64,000 nt of DNA, from NCBI RefSeq assembly GCF_014194975.1, contig NZ_JACIAY010000007.1:186001-250000 (forward strand), written 5' to 3'. Shown in pieces: positions 56,105 through 64,000 of this stretch. Made by a program: the position numbers and the translations under genes. This stretch comes from Sphingomonas sp. BK580 (GTDB taxonomy: Bacteria; Pseudomonadota; Alphaproteobacteria; Sphingomonadales; Sphingomonadaceae). How positions within the stretch are numbered: the stretch's first letter is position 1; each line of letters starts with the position of its first letter. The notes beneath the pieces were generated by a model. It saw only the letters and a program-made list of their open reading frames with translations, was not told where the DNA came from and searched no databases.

Positions 56105-58108
56105 TCACGCGGCGGGGAGACGGAAGGCGACCAGCTCGCTGCTGTACGCGCCGCCGCCGATCGCGAGGACGATGTACTGGCGCTGGTCGAGCATGTAGGT
56201 CATCGGCGCGCCCGTCTGGCCCGCGGGCATGTAGACCGCGCCCTTCTGCTCGCCGCTGGCCTTGTCATAGGCGCACAGCATCGCGCCGCGCCGCCCGTCG
56301 GGCAAAGTGAAGACGCCGGGTTCGCCGCAGATCACCAGCGTCTTCGTCACCAGCGGCCCGACATTGCCCGAGCGCCCCGTCTTTGGGATGGTCAGGCCCT
56401 TGAGCTTGGGATGGTTGCGCACCGTGTCGGGGGTCTCGCCGTGCGCCACCTGCCACAGATGCGCGCCGCGCCGGAGCTCGATCGCGGTGATCCTTCCGTA
56501 AGGCGGCTTGAGCAGCGGCAGCCCCTCCACCGTCAGCGCGCCGTACGTATGCTCGCCGCGGCGCGGCGCGTCGGGCATGCCGCGCACGTTGATCACCGCG
56601 AAGTCGGAGCGCTTCGGATCGTCGTTGGGCAGCTCGCTCATCACGTCGGCCACGGTCTTGGAATAGACGTAGACCACGCCCGTCTCGGGGTCGGCGCCAC
56701 CGCCGGGCCAGTTGGTGCCGCCGGTCAGGTTGGGCGCGGTGAGCGTGCCCCAGGTGCCCTCGCGGTCGAACATCGAGGCCGGGGTGAAGAGCGGGCCGCG
56801 GCGATAGTTCTTCGCGACCGCCAGCGCCTCGGCGCGCAGCTCCGGGGTGAAGTCGATGAGATCGTCGTCGCCGACGCCCTGGACGTCATAGGCGGCGGGG
56901 CGCGACGGGATCGGCTGGGTCGGCGCGTACCACTCGCCCGGCACGTCGCCCTTGGGCACCTTGCGCTCGGGGATCAGCCAGATCGGCTTCCCCGTCGCGC
57001 GGTCGAGCACGTAGAGGAAGCCCTGCTTGGTCGGCTGCGCGAGCAATTGTCGCATGCGCCCGCCGACCGGCACGTCGAGCAGCATCGCGGCGCAGGGAAT
57101 GTCATAGTCCCACAGCCCGTGGTGGACGAGCTGGTAGTGCCACTTGCGCTCGCCGCTATCGAGGTCGACCGCGACGATGCTCTCGCCGAACAGCCCCGGT
57201 CCGCGGCGGTACTGGCCGCCGACGTCGCCGGTCGGCAGCTCGATGCCGAGGTAGGCGAGGTTGAGCGCGGGATCGGCCGAGATCTGGCACCACATGCCGG
57301 CGTTGCCGATCGCCGCGGTGCCGTCGAGCCAGGTGTCATAGCCGAACTCGCCGGGACGCGGGATGGTGTGGAAGATCCACTTCCGTCGCCCGGTGCGCGC
57401 ATCATACCCGCGCACGTAGCCGCGCACGTTGTCGCGCGTCCTGGGCACGTTGCCCGCGGTATGCGCGGCGCCGACCACGACCGTGTCCTTGGCGACGAGC
57501 GGGGTCGAGTTGAGCCCGACGTCGCTCTCGATCAGGTCGATCTCCTGGTCGAACTCGGTCTTGAGATCGACCACGCCGTCGCTCCCGAAACCGGGGATGC
57601 GCTGGCCGGTGCGCGGGTCGAGCGCGATCAACCGATAGCCGATCGTGACATAGAGCAGCCGCTCCTCCGTGCCGTCGGTCCAGTAGGACACGCCGCGCCC
57701 GGAGAGCTGGCGCGGCGCCTTGCGCGCGCGCTCGCCCTCGTCCTCGCGGTGAATCCACAGCAGCTCGCCGGTCGCGGCGTCGAGCGCGACCACGTCGCGG
57801 CGCGATCCCGCGGTGGAGTAGATCACGCCGTTGACCACCAGCGGGGTCGCCTCGAGCTGATAGTCGGGGCGCGCGCCGAGCGAGTCGGTTCGGAAGCGCC
57901 ACGCCACCTCCAGGCTGCTGAAGTTCTCCGCGTTGATCTGGTCGAGCGCGGCGTAGCGCGTGCTCGCCAGATCGTTGGCATAATGCAGCCAGTCGGTGTC
58001 GCCGGGGGCGCGCTGCCGCGGGCTGCCCTGCGCCGCCGCGAAGGGCGCGCGCAGCGCCAGCAGCGTGAGCGGCGGCAGCGCCAGCAGCGCGCGTCGGGTG
58101 AAGCGCAT
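56105..58108 (-). CDS. PQQ-dependent dehydrogenase, propeller type, 667 aa
   Basis: The signal peptide MRFTRRALLALPPLTLLALR has a twin-Arg-like start. An eight-bladed PQQ propeller is expected, with blades of the WxxD-type: WLHYANDLASTRYAALDQI at the N terminus, then SSLEVAWRFRTDSLG and GELLWIHREDEGER, each containing AxDxxTGxxxW units such as GYDARTGRRKWIFHTI and DYDSGERKWHYQ-like. NLTGGTNWPGGGADPETGVVYV is the typical glucose/alcohol dehydrogenase segment. There is no cytochrome domain of its own; the neighbouring gene supplies it. Substrate unknown. Confidence 0.92.
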   Translation of the reverse strand: MRFTRRALLALPPLTLLALRAPFAAAQGSPRQRAPGDTDWLHYANDLASTRYAALDQINAENFSSLEVAWRFRTDSLGARPDYQLEATPLVVNGVIYSTAGSRRDVVALDAATGELLWIHREDEGERARKAPRQLSGRGVSYWTDGTEERLLYVTIGYRLIALDPRTGQRIPGFGSDGVVDLKTEFDQEIDLIESDVGLNSTPLVAKDTVVVGAAHTAGNVPRTRDNVRGYVRGYDARTGRRKWIFHTIPRPGEFGYDTWLDGTAAIGNAGMWCQISADPALNLAYLGIELPTGDVGGQYRRGPGLFGESIVAVDLDSGERKWHYQLVHHGLWDYDIPCAAMLLDVPVGGRMRQLLAQPTKQGFLYVLDRATGKPIWLIPERKVPKGDVPGEWYAPTQPIPSRPAAYDVQGVGDDDLIDFTPELRAEALAVAKNYRRGPLFTPASMFDREGTWGTLTAPNLTGGTNWPGGGADPETGVVYVYSKTVADVMSELPNDDPKRSDFAVINVRGMPDAPRRGEHTYGALTVEGLPLLKPPYGRITAIELRRGAHLWQVAHGETPDTVRNHPKLKGLTIPKTGRSGNVGPLVTKTLVICGEPGVFTLPDGRRGAMLCAYDKASGEQKGAVYMPAGQTGAPMTYMLDQRQYIVLAIGGGAYSSELVAFRLPAA

Positions 58109-58131
58109 CGCGCGATCCCCTGCCGGCGGCC

Positions 58132-59088
58132 TCAGTGCGCCGGCTCGAAGTTGTGCAGGATGACCGGGCGCGGGTTGATCGGGATGCGGGTCGACATCGG
58201 CGCGCTGGGATCGTTGCCGGCGCGATGCCAGCGCCCGCGCGCCGCGGTGACCACGTCACCCGGCTCCGAGGTGAAATAGGGATAGCCCTCGATCTTGTAG
58301 CCGATCTTGCCTTCCATGATGAACCAGAACTCGGTCCATTCGGTATGAAAATGGCCCTTGTTGGTGTCGGGCGGCACCGCGTCGGCGGCCTTGCCGCGCA
58401 GGATGTTCGAGGTCCAGTGATCGTCCCACACGAACTTGCCGTTGTACGGCTTGTCGCCGACCGCGATCGTCTTGAAGAAGTCGACGTAGATCGGGTTGGT
58501 GTCGCGGTCCTTCGCCGGGCCGGGATTGCCCGTCACCTTGACATAGGTGCGGCCCTTGACCGGATCGGGAGTCTCGCTGGCGGGATAGAGCGGCGCGGTG
58601 CCGGCCTGGCGCACCTCGAACCAAACGGCGGGCTGCTGCCCGACATTCTCGAGCGAATAGACGTGGCGGAACGGCACGCTGACCATGAAACCCTTCGTCG
58701 CGGTGAAGGGCTCGGCGCCGTCGATCGTCACGCGCAGGCTGCCGTCCCACACGATGAACATGATGCGGTCGTCGGCGAAGAAGCGCGGCTTGGTCTTCCT
58801 GCCCGCGCCGAGCGATACGTAATCGGCGTCCTGCTCGGGGTTGCGCACCACGGGATGGACCCAGTCGCTCTGGCCGCGATGCGCCGCGCGGATGTCGGCG
58901 AGCTTCCAATGGACCTTGTTGGGGGCGCTGTAAGCGGTCGGCTGCGTCGGCTTGGGCGCCCAATATTCGCCGGGCATCTTGGGCTGGGTCACCGGCATCG
59001 GATCCTCGCGGCCGGAGAATTGGGCGGAGGCCGCGACCCCGCCGCCGAGCGCGGCGAGCGCGCCGCACAGGTACAGCAACCCTTTCAT
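58132..59088 (-). CDS. Exported bicupin protein, 318 aa
   Basis: The signal peptide is MKGLLYLCGALAALGGGVAASA. Two cupin-like parts are visible: the first around RIMFIVWDGSLRVTIDG and FMVSVPFRHVYSLENVG, the second around GHFHTEWTEFWFIMEGKIGY with a clear HxHxxxxE metal motif and SEPGDVVTAARGRWHRAG. It probably binds a metal in the periplasm. The start ATG 59088 has a GGAGAGTGGG site. It heads the operon with PQQ dehydrogenase and cytochrome (24 bp upstream of them) and is divergent from the CHRD gene, with two ttgtatg sites in the gap. Role unknown. Confidence 0.85.
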   Translation of the reverse strand: MKGLLYLCGALAALGGGVAASAQFSGREDPMPVTQPKMPGEYWAPKPTQPTAYSAPNKVHWKLADIRAAHRGQSDWVHPVVRNPEQDADYVSLGAGRKTKPRFFADDRIMFIVWDGSLRVTIDGAEPFTATKGFMVSVPFRHVYSLENVGQQPAVWFEVRQAGTAPLYPASETPDPVKGRTYVKVTGNPGPAKDRDTNPIYVDFFKTIAVGDKPYNGKFVWDDHWTSNILRGKAADAVPPDTNKGHFHTEWTEFWFIMEGKIGYKIEGYPYFTSEPGDVVTAARGRWHRAGNDPSAPMSTRIPINPRPVILHNFEPAH

Positions 59089-59128
59089 CCCACTCTCCTT
59101 TTTGCGACGCTGCCCGTGGGCGCGCCGT

Positions 59129-59155
59129 TTGTATGGACAGGTGCAATCTTGTATG
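59129..59155 (+). promoter_or_regulatory. Paired TTGTATG sites between divergent operons
   Basis: ttgtatg occurs at 59129-59135 and again at 59149-59155, exactly 20 bp apart, about two helical turns. The second extends to ttgtatgc, shared with the site at 55601-55610. The pair lies between the cupin operon on one side and the CHRD/PQQ operon on the other, so a dimer or tetramer of a GntR regulator could control both. Confidence 0.5.
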
Positions 59156-59228
59156 CGATCTGAGACCGCGTCAAGCACACTGACGATGATCATCGGCGGG
59201 ACGAGCCGGGATGGTGGGGAGGATCGGG

Positions 59229-59741
59229 ATGCGCTGGACGCTGGCGGGGCTGCTGTTGACCGCGACCCTCGCCGCCCCGCTGCACGCCGCCGACTATCAG
59301 GCCGATCTCGGCCCGATGCCGCTCGACGACGAAACCAAGGCGGTGATCGCGGGGCGCGGCGAGGCGGAGGCGCGGCTCGACGGCACGCGGCTGACCGTCA
59401 GCGGCCGCTTCCGCGGGCTGCCCTCGCGCGCCACCGCGGCGCACCTGCTGATCGGCCCCGCGATCGGCGTGCCGGGCACCAGGGCGCTGGCGTTGACGGT
59501 GAGCGGCGACACAGAAGGCACGATCGCGGGCCGCTACCGGCTGAGCGGGGCACAGGCCGCGGCGCTGCGCACCGGGCGGCTGTACGTCCAGATCGACAGC
59601 GAGAAGGCGCCGCCGGGCTATAGCTGGGGACGGAAGGGGACGTTGTGGGGCTGGCTGCTCCCCGCGCACGCGCGCGCCACCCCCGGCGTGCCGCAGCGCG
59701 GCGCCTGGTTCCTGCCGCAGCTCGACACGCCGCGGCGCTGA
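59229..59741 (+). CDS. Exported CHRD-like domain protein, 170 aa
   Basis: The signal peptide is MRWTLAGLLLTATLAAPLHA. The rest matches a CHRD-type domain: LDGTRLTVSGRFRGLPSRAT, then AHLLIGPAIG, and LSGAQAAALRTGRLYVQIDSEK, and a C-terminal KGTLWGWLLPA. The ATG 59229 has a GGGGAGGA site, and the longer open frame is not used. It lies 2 bp upstream of the PQQ-cytochrome gene, so the two are one operon. CHRD domains are protein or sugar-binding modules. A role as accessory factor of the dehydrogenase is inference. Confidence 0.75.
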   Translation: MRWTLAGLLLTATLAAPLHAADYQADLGPMPLDDETKAVIAGRGEAEARLDGTRLTVSGRFRGLPSRATAAHLLIGPAIGVPGTRALALTVSGDTEGTIAGRYRLSGAQAAALRTGRLYVQIDSEKAPPGYSWGRKGTLWGWLLPAHARATPGVPQRGAWFLPQLDTPRR

Positions 59742-59743
59742 CC

Positions 59744-62023
59744 ATGCAACACTTTACCTTGCGCCCCCGTGCCGCGCTCCCGCTCGCCGCCGCCGGTCTC
59801 ACGCTCGCGGGCACGATCGCGGTGGCGCAGCAGCCCGGCGGGCTCTTCACCCGCGCGCAGGTCGCCGCGGGACGCGGCGCCTATGCCGAGCAATGCGCCG
59901 CCTGCCACCAGAGCGACCTCGCCGGCGCCACCGACGCGCCCGCGCTGACCGGCGCCTCGTTCAACTCGGTATGGGGCAAGCGCGCGGTCGCGGCGCTCTA
60001 CAGCAAGATCCACGCCTCGATGCCGTACGGCCGCGGCGGCAGTCTCGAGGACGCCACCTATGACGCGATCGTCGCCTATATCCTCTACGCCAACGGCGCG
60101 CCCGCGGGCGACACGCCGCTCGACCGCGGCGCGACGACCCTGCTCGGCGCGGTAGCGAGCGGGACGCCTCCCGCCGACGCCTTCGCCGACCCCCAGGCCA
60201 CCGCCGCGACCGGCGCGCCCGCCGGCAGCACCGCCTCGCAGGAGGCACAGATCGGCGGCGCCAAGGAGTCCGCCCCCGCCAACGGCCCCGGCGGCGCCGC
60301 CGCGCCCGCCACCTCGGCGGGCTTCGCCGCGCCGGGGCAGAAGGTGAAGTACGCCGACCCCGGCCGCTTCGTGCTGCCGAGCAAGCCGGGGCTGAGCCTC
60401 AGGGGCGCGATCGCCGACTATCGCCCCGTCACCGACGCGATGCTGCGCGAACCGCCGCCGGGCGACTGGCTGATGTTCCGCCGCAACTACCAGGGGTGGA
60501 GCTACAGCCCGCTGGCGCAGATCGACACGGGCAACGTCGCGCGGCTCCAGCTCAAGTGGATGTGGTCCATGCCCGAGAACGGCACGATGGAGGACACCCC
60601 CATCGTCCATGACGGCATCATGTACATGTGGGGCGTCGGCAACGTCATCCAGGCGCTCGACGCGCGCGACGGCGAGCTGCTGTGGGAGAACCGCCTCGGC
60701 CCCTTCCCCACCAGCGCCGGCCCCGGCCCGTCCTCGGTGGAGACGCGCGCGATGGGGCTGTGGGGCACCAACCTCTACGTCAACACGCCCGAGGGCTGGG
60801 TCTACGCGCTCGACGCGCGCAGCGGCGAGGAGGTGTGGAAGACGCACATCACCGACGAGAAGCCCGGCGTCGGCCGCTCCACCGGCGGCCTGATCATCAT
60901 CAAGGGCAAGGTGATCGTCGGCATGACCAATTGCGGGCGCAAGGGCACGCCCGACCATTGCTATATCAGCGCCTATGACGCCGCGACGGGCAAGCGTGAC
61001 TGGCGATTCACTACCGTCGCGCTGACCGGCCAGCCCGGCGGCGACAGCTGGGGCGCGCTGCCCGACGACGAGCGCAAGGGATCGGAGACCTGGATCGCGG
61101 GCACCTACGATCCCGAACTCGACACCACCTACTGGGGCACCGCGCAGGGCAAGCCGTGGCGCCGCGACGAGCGCGGCTCCGCCAACGGCGCGACCGACTA
61201 CGCCAACTCGACGCTCGCGCTCGACCCCGGCACGGGCAGGCTGCGCTGGTGGTTCAACCACGCGCCCGGCGAGACCTTCGACCTCGACGAGGTGTTCGAG
61301 CGCGTGCTGGTCGATCACGGCGAGCGCAAGTCGCTCTACACGATCGGCAAGGCGGGGATCCTGTGGCAGCTCGACCGGACGAACGGCAAGTTCCTCGGCG
61401 CCACCGAGACCGTGTTCCAGAACGTCTTCACGCGGATCGACCCGGTGACCGGCCGGCCGAGCTACCGCGACGACGTGGTCAAGCAGCAGTCCGACCAGTG
61501 GCTCGCCTCCTGCCCCGGCCCGGAGGGCGGACACAATTGGCAGGCGATGAGCTATCACCAGCCGAGCGACGCGCTCGTGATCCCGCTCAGCCAGAGCTGC
61601 GTGCTGATGCTCGGCAACGGCAGCCAGGTCTATTACGAGATGCCCGGCACCGGCGGGCAGCTCGGCCGGCTCTCCGCCTATCGCGCGCGCGACCGCGCGC
61701 CACTGTGGACCGTGCAGCAGCGCGCGCCCTTCCTCACCTCGGTGGTGTCGACCGCGGGCAACCTTGCCTTCGTCGGCGATTTCGACCGCGTGTTCCGCGC
61801 GGTCGACGTGCGCACCGGCGAGACGCTGTGGAAGACGCGGCTGGGCACCACGGTGCAGGGCTTCCCCGTATCCTTCGCGGTCGACGGCAAGCAATATGTG
61901 GCGGTCACCACCGCGCTGGGCGGCGGCAGCCCGCAGCTCAAGCCGGGGACGATGCTGACCGAGGTACATCGCCCGATCACCGGCTACGCGGTCTATGTCT
62001 TCGGGCTGCCGGAGGAGAGGTGA
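59744..62023 (+). CDS. Cytochrome c-PQQ dehydrogenase fusion (alcohol-dehydrogenase type), 759 aa
   Basis: Signal peptide, then an N-terminal cytochrome c domain (CAACH with C51, C54, H55 and axial M93). A Pro/Ala/Gly-rich linker covers about residues 150-210. The PQQ propeller starts near residue 225 (GDWLMFRRNYQGWSYSPLAQI). Propeller units include IQALDARDGELLWENR and VYALDARSGEEVWKTH. DYANSTLALDPGTGRLRWWFNH and GHNWQAMSYHQPSDALVI fit the type II quinohaemoprotein alcohol dehydrogenases, although there the cytochrome is C-terminal, so the order is reversed here. The start ATG 59744 follows CHRD by 2 bp. Periplasmic, substrate unknown. Confidence 0.92.
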   Translation: MQHFTLRPRAALPLAAAGLTLAGTIAVAQQPGGLFTRAQVAAGRGAYAEQCAACHQSDLAGATDAPALTGASFNSVWGKRAVAALYSKIHASMPYGRGGSLEDATYDAIVAYILYANGAPAGDTPLDRGATTLLGAVASGTPPADAFADPQATAATGAPAGSTASQEAQIGGAKESAPANGPGGAAAPATSAGFAAPGQKVKYADPGRFVLPSKPGLSLRGAIADYRPVTDAMLREPPPGDWLMFRRNYQGWSYSPLAQIDTGNVARLQLKWMWSMPENGTMEDTPIVHDGIMYMWGVGNVIQALDARDGELLWENRLGPFPTSAGPGPSSVETRAMGLWGTNLYVNTPEGWVYALDARSGEEVWKTHITDEKPGVGRSTGGLIIIKGKVIVGMTNCGRKGTPDHCYISAYDAATGKRDWRFTTVALTGQPGGDSWGALPDDERKGSETWIAGTYDPELDTTYWGTAQGKPWRRDERGSANGATDYANSTLALDPGTGRLRWWFNHAPGETFDLDEVFERVLVDHGERKSLYTIGKAGILWQLDRTNGKFLGATETVFQNVFTRIDPVTGRPSYRDDVVKQQSDQWLASCPGPEGGHNWQAMSYHQPSDALVIPLSQSCVLMLGNGSQVYYEMPGTGGQLGRLSAYRARDRAPLWTVQQRAPFLTSVVSTAGNLAFVGDFDRVFRAVDVRTGETLWKTRLGTTVQGFPVSFAVDGKQYVAVTTALGGGSPQLKPGTMLTEVHRPITGYAVYVFGLPEER

Positions 62024-62415
62024 CCGCTATCGCCCGCGCCGTCCGCGCCGGCGATCTGGCACCCTAAGCCGCCCGACCAGGGGCGCTAGCGCTAGGCGGT
62101 CAGACCAATCTTCCCGTCCTTGAGCGCGATCGCTGCCGCCGCCACCCGCGGGTGCGGGTGCAACGCGCACCGCATCGAATCGCTCGCAACGGTGCGCCGT
62201 GAGGATTGTAAGAAACGACCGTGCACACACCTCAACTTTTCTGTCGACAATGATGCAGATCTGTCGGACAACTCTGCCGGACGGAGAGGATCAGGTCGGC
62301 GATGTCCGACCGGCAGCGCAGGTTCGAGCGGAACAACCGCCGGACCGATCGGGTCGCCGATGCGCCGCGCGGGGAGTCGGCCTGCCTCTTCCACGACGGG
62401 AGGAGGGGTCTGGAT
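62024..62415. other. Intergenic stretch before TonB receptor, about 390 bp
   Basis: Minus-strand reading near 62092-62150 gives a short peptide RVAAAAIALKDGKIGLTA that could be a remnant of a larger gene, but nothing further supports it. The rest is a promoter region with AT-richer patches (gaggattgtaagaaacg and ctcaacttttctgtcgacaatgatg). An AGGAGGGG site at 62401 belongs to the receptor gene. An in-frame ATG at 62302 would extend the receptor by 38 residues. Confidence 0.4.
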
Positions 62416-64000
62416 ATGATCGTGTTCGAGATGGAGCTGAGCCACGGCATGGCGGCATGCCGCCGCGGCGTGCTGATGGCGGCGAGCGGGACGGCGCTCG
62501 CGCTGGCATTGGCGATGCCGGCGCAGGCGCAGGCGCAGACCGAGCCGGCCGCGCAGACCGCCCCTTCCCCGACGATCCAGCCCGGCTCGGCCGCGGCGAC
62601 GCCGTCGGGCGCCGACCCCGCCACCGCCGACAGCGCGGCGACGGTCGACCAGCCCGATCCCGCCGCCGAGCCCGGCAGCGACATCATCGTCACCGGCTCG
62701 CGCATCACCTCGAGCGGCTTCAACGCGCCCACGCCGACCCAGGTGATCGGCGCGGCCGACCTGCAGCGGCTGGCGCAGCCCAACATCTTCAACGCCGTCA
62801 CGCAGCTGCCCTCGCTGCAGGGATCGACCGGGCGCGCCACCTCGGTGGGCAGCACGTCGAGCGGCATCCAGGGGCTGAGCTCCTTCTCGCTGCGCGGTCT
62901 GGGCGCGATCCGCACGCTGACGCTGCTCGACGGGCAGCGCTTCGTCGGCGCCAATTACTCGGGCGTGCCCGACGTCAGCCAGTTCCCGCAGCTGCTCGTC
63001 CAGCGCGTCGACGTCGTCAACGGCGGCGCCTCGGCGTCCTACGGGTCGGACGCGGTCGGCGGCGTGGTCAACTTCATCACCGACAAGCGCTTCAAGGGCT
63101 TCAAGGCCAACCTTCAGGGCAGCATCACCACCTACGGCGACGACGCCGGCGTCACCGCGCAGGCGGCCTGGGGCAACAGCTATTACGAGGACCGGCTCCA
63201 CGTCGTGGTCAGCGCCGAATACGGCCGGCAGGGCGGCGTGCCCAACCCGGGCTTCGGCATCGTCGGCGCGAACGGCCGCGACTGGTACAATTCGCCCGCC
63301 TTCGTCCAGACCGGCGTGACCAACACGCCCGCGGGCCAGCCACGCATCTTCTACATCCAGAACGCGCAGCAGTATCAATATTCGAAGTTCGGCCTGATCA
63401 CCTCGGGCCCGCTCCAGGGCATCGCCTTCGGCGCCAACGGCCAGCCCTACCAGTTCCAGTACGGCTCGAACGGCGTGCCGACCGGGACCGGCGCGGTGAC
63501 CGGCTGCACGCCCTCCTTCTGCTCGCGCGGCGACACCAGCGGCGTGGTCGGCGCGGGCACCAGCCTCGCCTCCAAGCTGGAGCGCTACAATTACTACTCG
63601 CGCGTCGGCTTCGACTTCGCGCCCAACAACGAGATCTACTTCACCTTCAACGGCTCGCGCGTCAGCTCGGAGAATTCACCCAACCCGGGCTACGCCCAGC
63701 AGGCCAATCTCACGATCCAGTGCGGCCTCAACAACGCCAACGCCAACCCGTTCGTGCCGCAGTCGATCCAACAGGCCTGCACCAACGCCGGCATCACCCA
63801 GTTCCAGTACGGCTCGGCGCTGGCGCAGCTCGGCGACTTCATCGAGGTCAAGCCGGTGCGCACCAACCTGCGCTACGTCGTCGGCGCGAACGGCAAGTTC
63901 CGCGGCCTCGGCACGGAGTGGAGCTACGACGCTTACTACGAGTACGGGCGCAACTACACCGACCTGCACGTCGACAACATGCTCAACATCTCGCGCTTCC
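62416..64000 (+). CDS. TonB-dependent receptor, N-terminal 528 codons (cut by window edge)
   Basis: Starts at ATG 62416, with AGGAGGGG 7 bases ahead, and runs open to the end of the window. The signal peptide ends LALAMPAQAQA. A TonB box-like SDIIVTGSRI lies at 88-97. The plug has NAVTQLPSLQGSTGRATSV, FSLRGLGAIRTLTLLDGQRF and QLLVQRVDVVNGGASASYGSDAVGGVVNFI, the sphingomonad type used for sugars, organic compounds and other non-iron substrates. It could serve the PQQ cluster upstream by importing its substrate, but 392 bp separate them. The rest of the barrel lies outside. Confidence 0.9.
   Translation, partial: MIVFEMELSHGMAACRRGVLMAASGTALALALAMPAQAQAQTEPAAQTAPSPTIQPGSAAATPSGADPATADSAATVDQPDPAAEPGSDIIVTGSRITSSGFNAPTPTQVIGAADLQRLAQPNIFNAVTQLPSLQGSTGRATSVGSTSSGIQGLSSFSLRGLGAIRTLTLLDGQRFVGANYSGVPDVSQFPQLLVQRVDVVNGGASASYGSDAVGGVVNFITDKRFKGFKANLQGSITTYGDDAGVTAQAAWGNSYYEDRLHVVVSAEYGRQGGVPNPGFGIVGANGRDWYNSPAFVQTGVTNTPAGQPRIFYIQNAQQYQYSKFGLITSGPLQGIAFGANGQPYQFQYGSNGVPTGTGAVTGCTPSFCSRGDTSGVVGAGTSLASKLERYNYYSRVGFDFAPNNEIYFTFNGSRVSSENSPNPGYAQQANLTIQCGLNNANANPFVPQSIQQACTNAGITQFQYGSALAQLGDFIEVKPVRTNLRYVVGANGKFRGLGTEWSYDAYYEYGRNYTDLHVDNMLNISRF

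Noticed and set aside
62092..62220. Minus-strand end RVAAAAIALKDGKIGLTA as a remnant of a larger gene
   Set aside because: Only about 40 codons look protein-like and no family could be recognised. It may be chance, so it is not listed as a pseudogene.

Overview
The window is very GC-rich, densely coded chromosomal DNA, most likely from a sphingomonad alphaproteobacterium (Sphingomonas or a close relative). This rests on several things seen together: four TonB-dependent receptors, a C4-pathway 5-aminolevulinate synthase, an ATP12-type ATPase chaperone, a single-lipoyl pyruvate dehydrogenase E2 followed by E3, several PQQ-type propeller dehydrogenases, many GTGA/ATGA gene overlaps, and dispersed palindromes of the 'gtcatccccgcg...' type. 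No phage, transposase, rRNA or CRISPR was seen. The only tRNA is tRNA-Gly(TCC).

Layout. 1-5 kb: a partial gene, a small hypothetical gene, tRNA-Gly, and a siderophore receptor behind a Fur-box-like site. 5-16 kb: a membrane glycosyltransferase-like gene; lpdA, a thioesterase, a small membrane protein and pdhC in one run; a universal stress protein; an ABC exporter; PHB depolymerase; plsY-dprA. 16-31 kb: murI, hemA, an 81-bp tandem repeat, a flavoprotein, a giant propeller-amidohydrolase divergent from a Crp/Fnr regulator, a TRIC-type channel, overlapping thioesterases, rluA-type synthase with crcB, and two glycine-zipper proteins around osmC. 31-39 kb: a large TonB receptor with a coiled-coil N terminus, a HAD phosphatase-ATP12 operon, gmk, and a PPP-type phosphatase.

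39.4-45.5 kb is an iron operon: siderophore receptor (TTG start, Fur-like box), PiuC-type dioxygenase, PepSY membrane protein, DUF2271 protein, DUF4198 protein and an ApbE flavin transferase. The DUF2271 protein carries a flavinylation-type motif (DGISGAT), so the set reads as ferric-siderophore uptake coupled to a flavin-based reductase at the inner membrane or periplasm.

46-64 kb is a catabolic island. It holds a frameshifted PQQ dehydrogenase with an internal cytochrome c, an FCD-type GntR regulator, and an operon of CoA-transferase, crotonase, alpha-hydroxyacid dehydrogenase, amidohydrolase and MFS carrier. A second operon has a cupin, a PQQ dehydrogenase and a cytochrome c, and opposite it lie a CHRD-like protein and a cytochrome-PQQ fusion. 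TTGTATGC-type sites lie in both control regions, which suggests one regulon. The substrate cannot be read from sequence. The window ends inside another TonB receptor. All functions are assigned by reading motifs and were not tested by database search.
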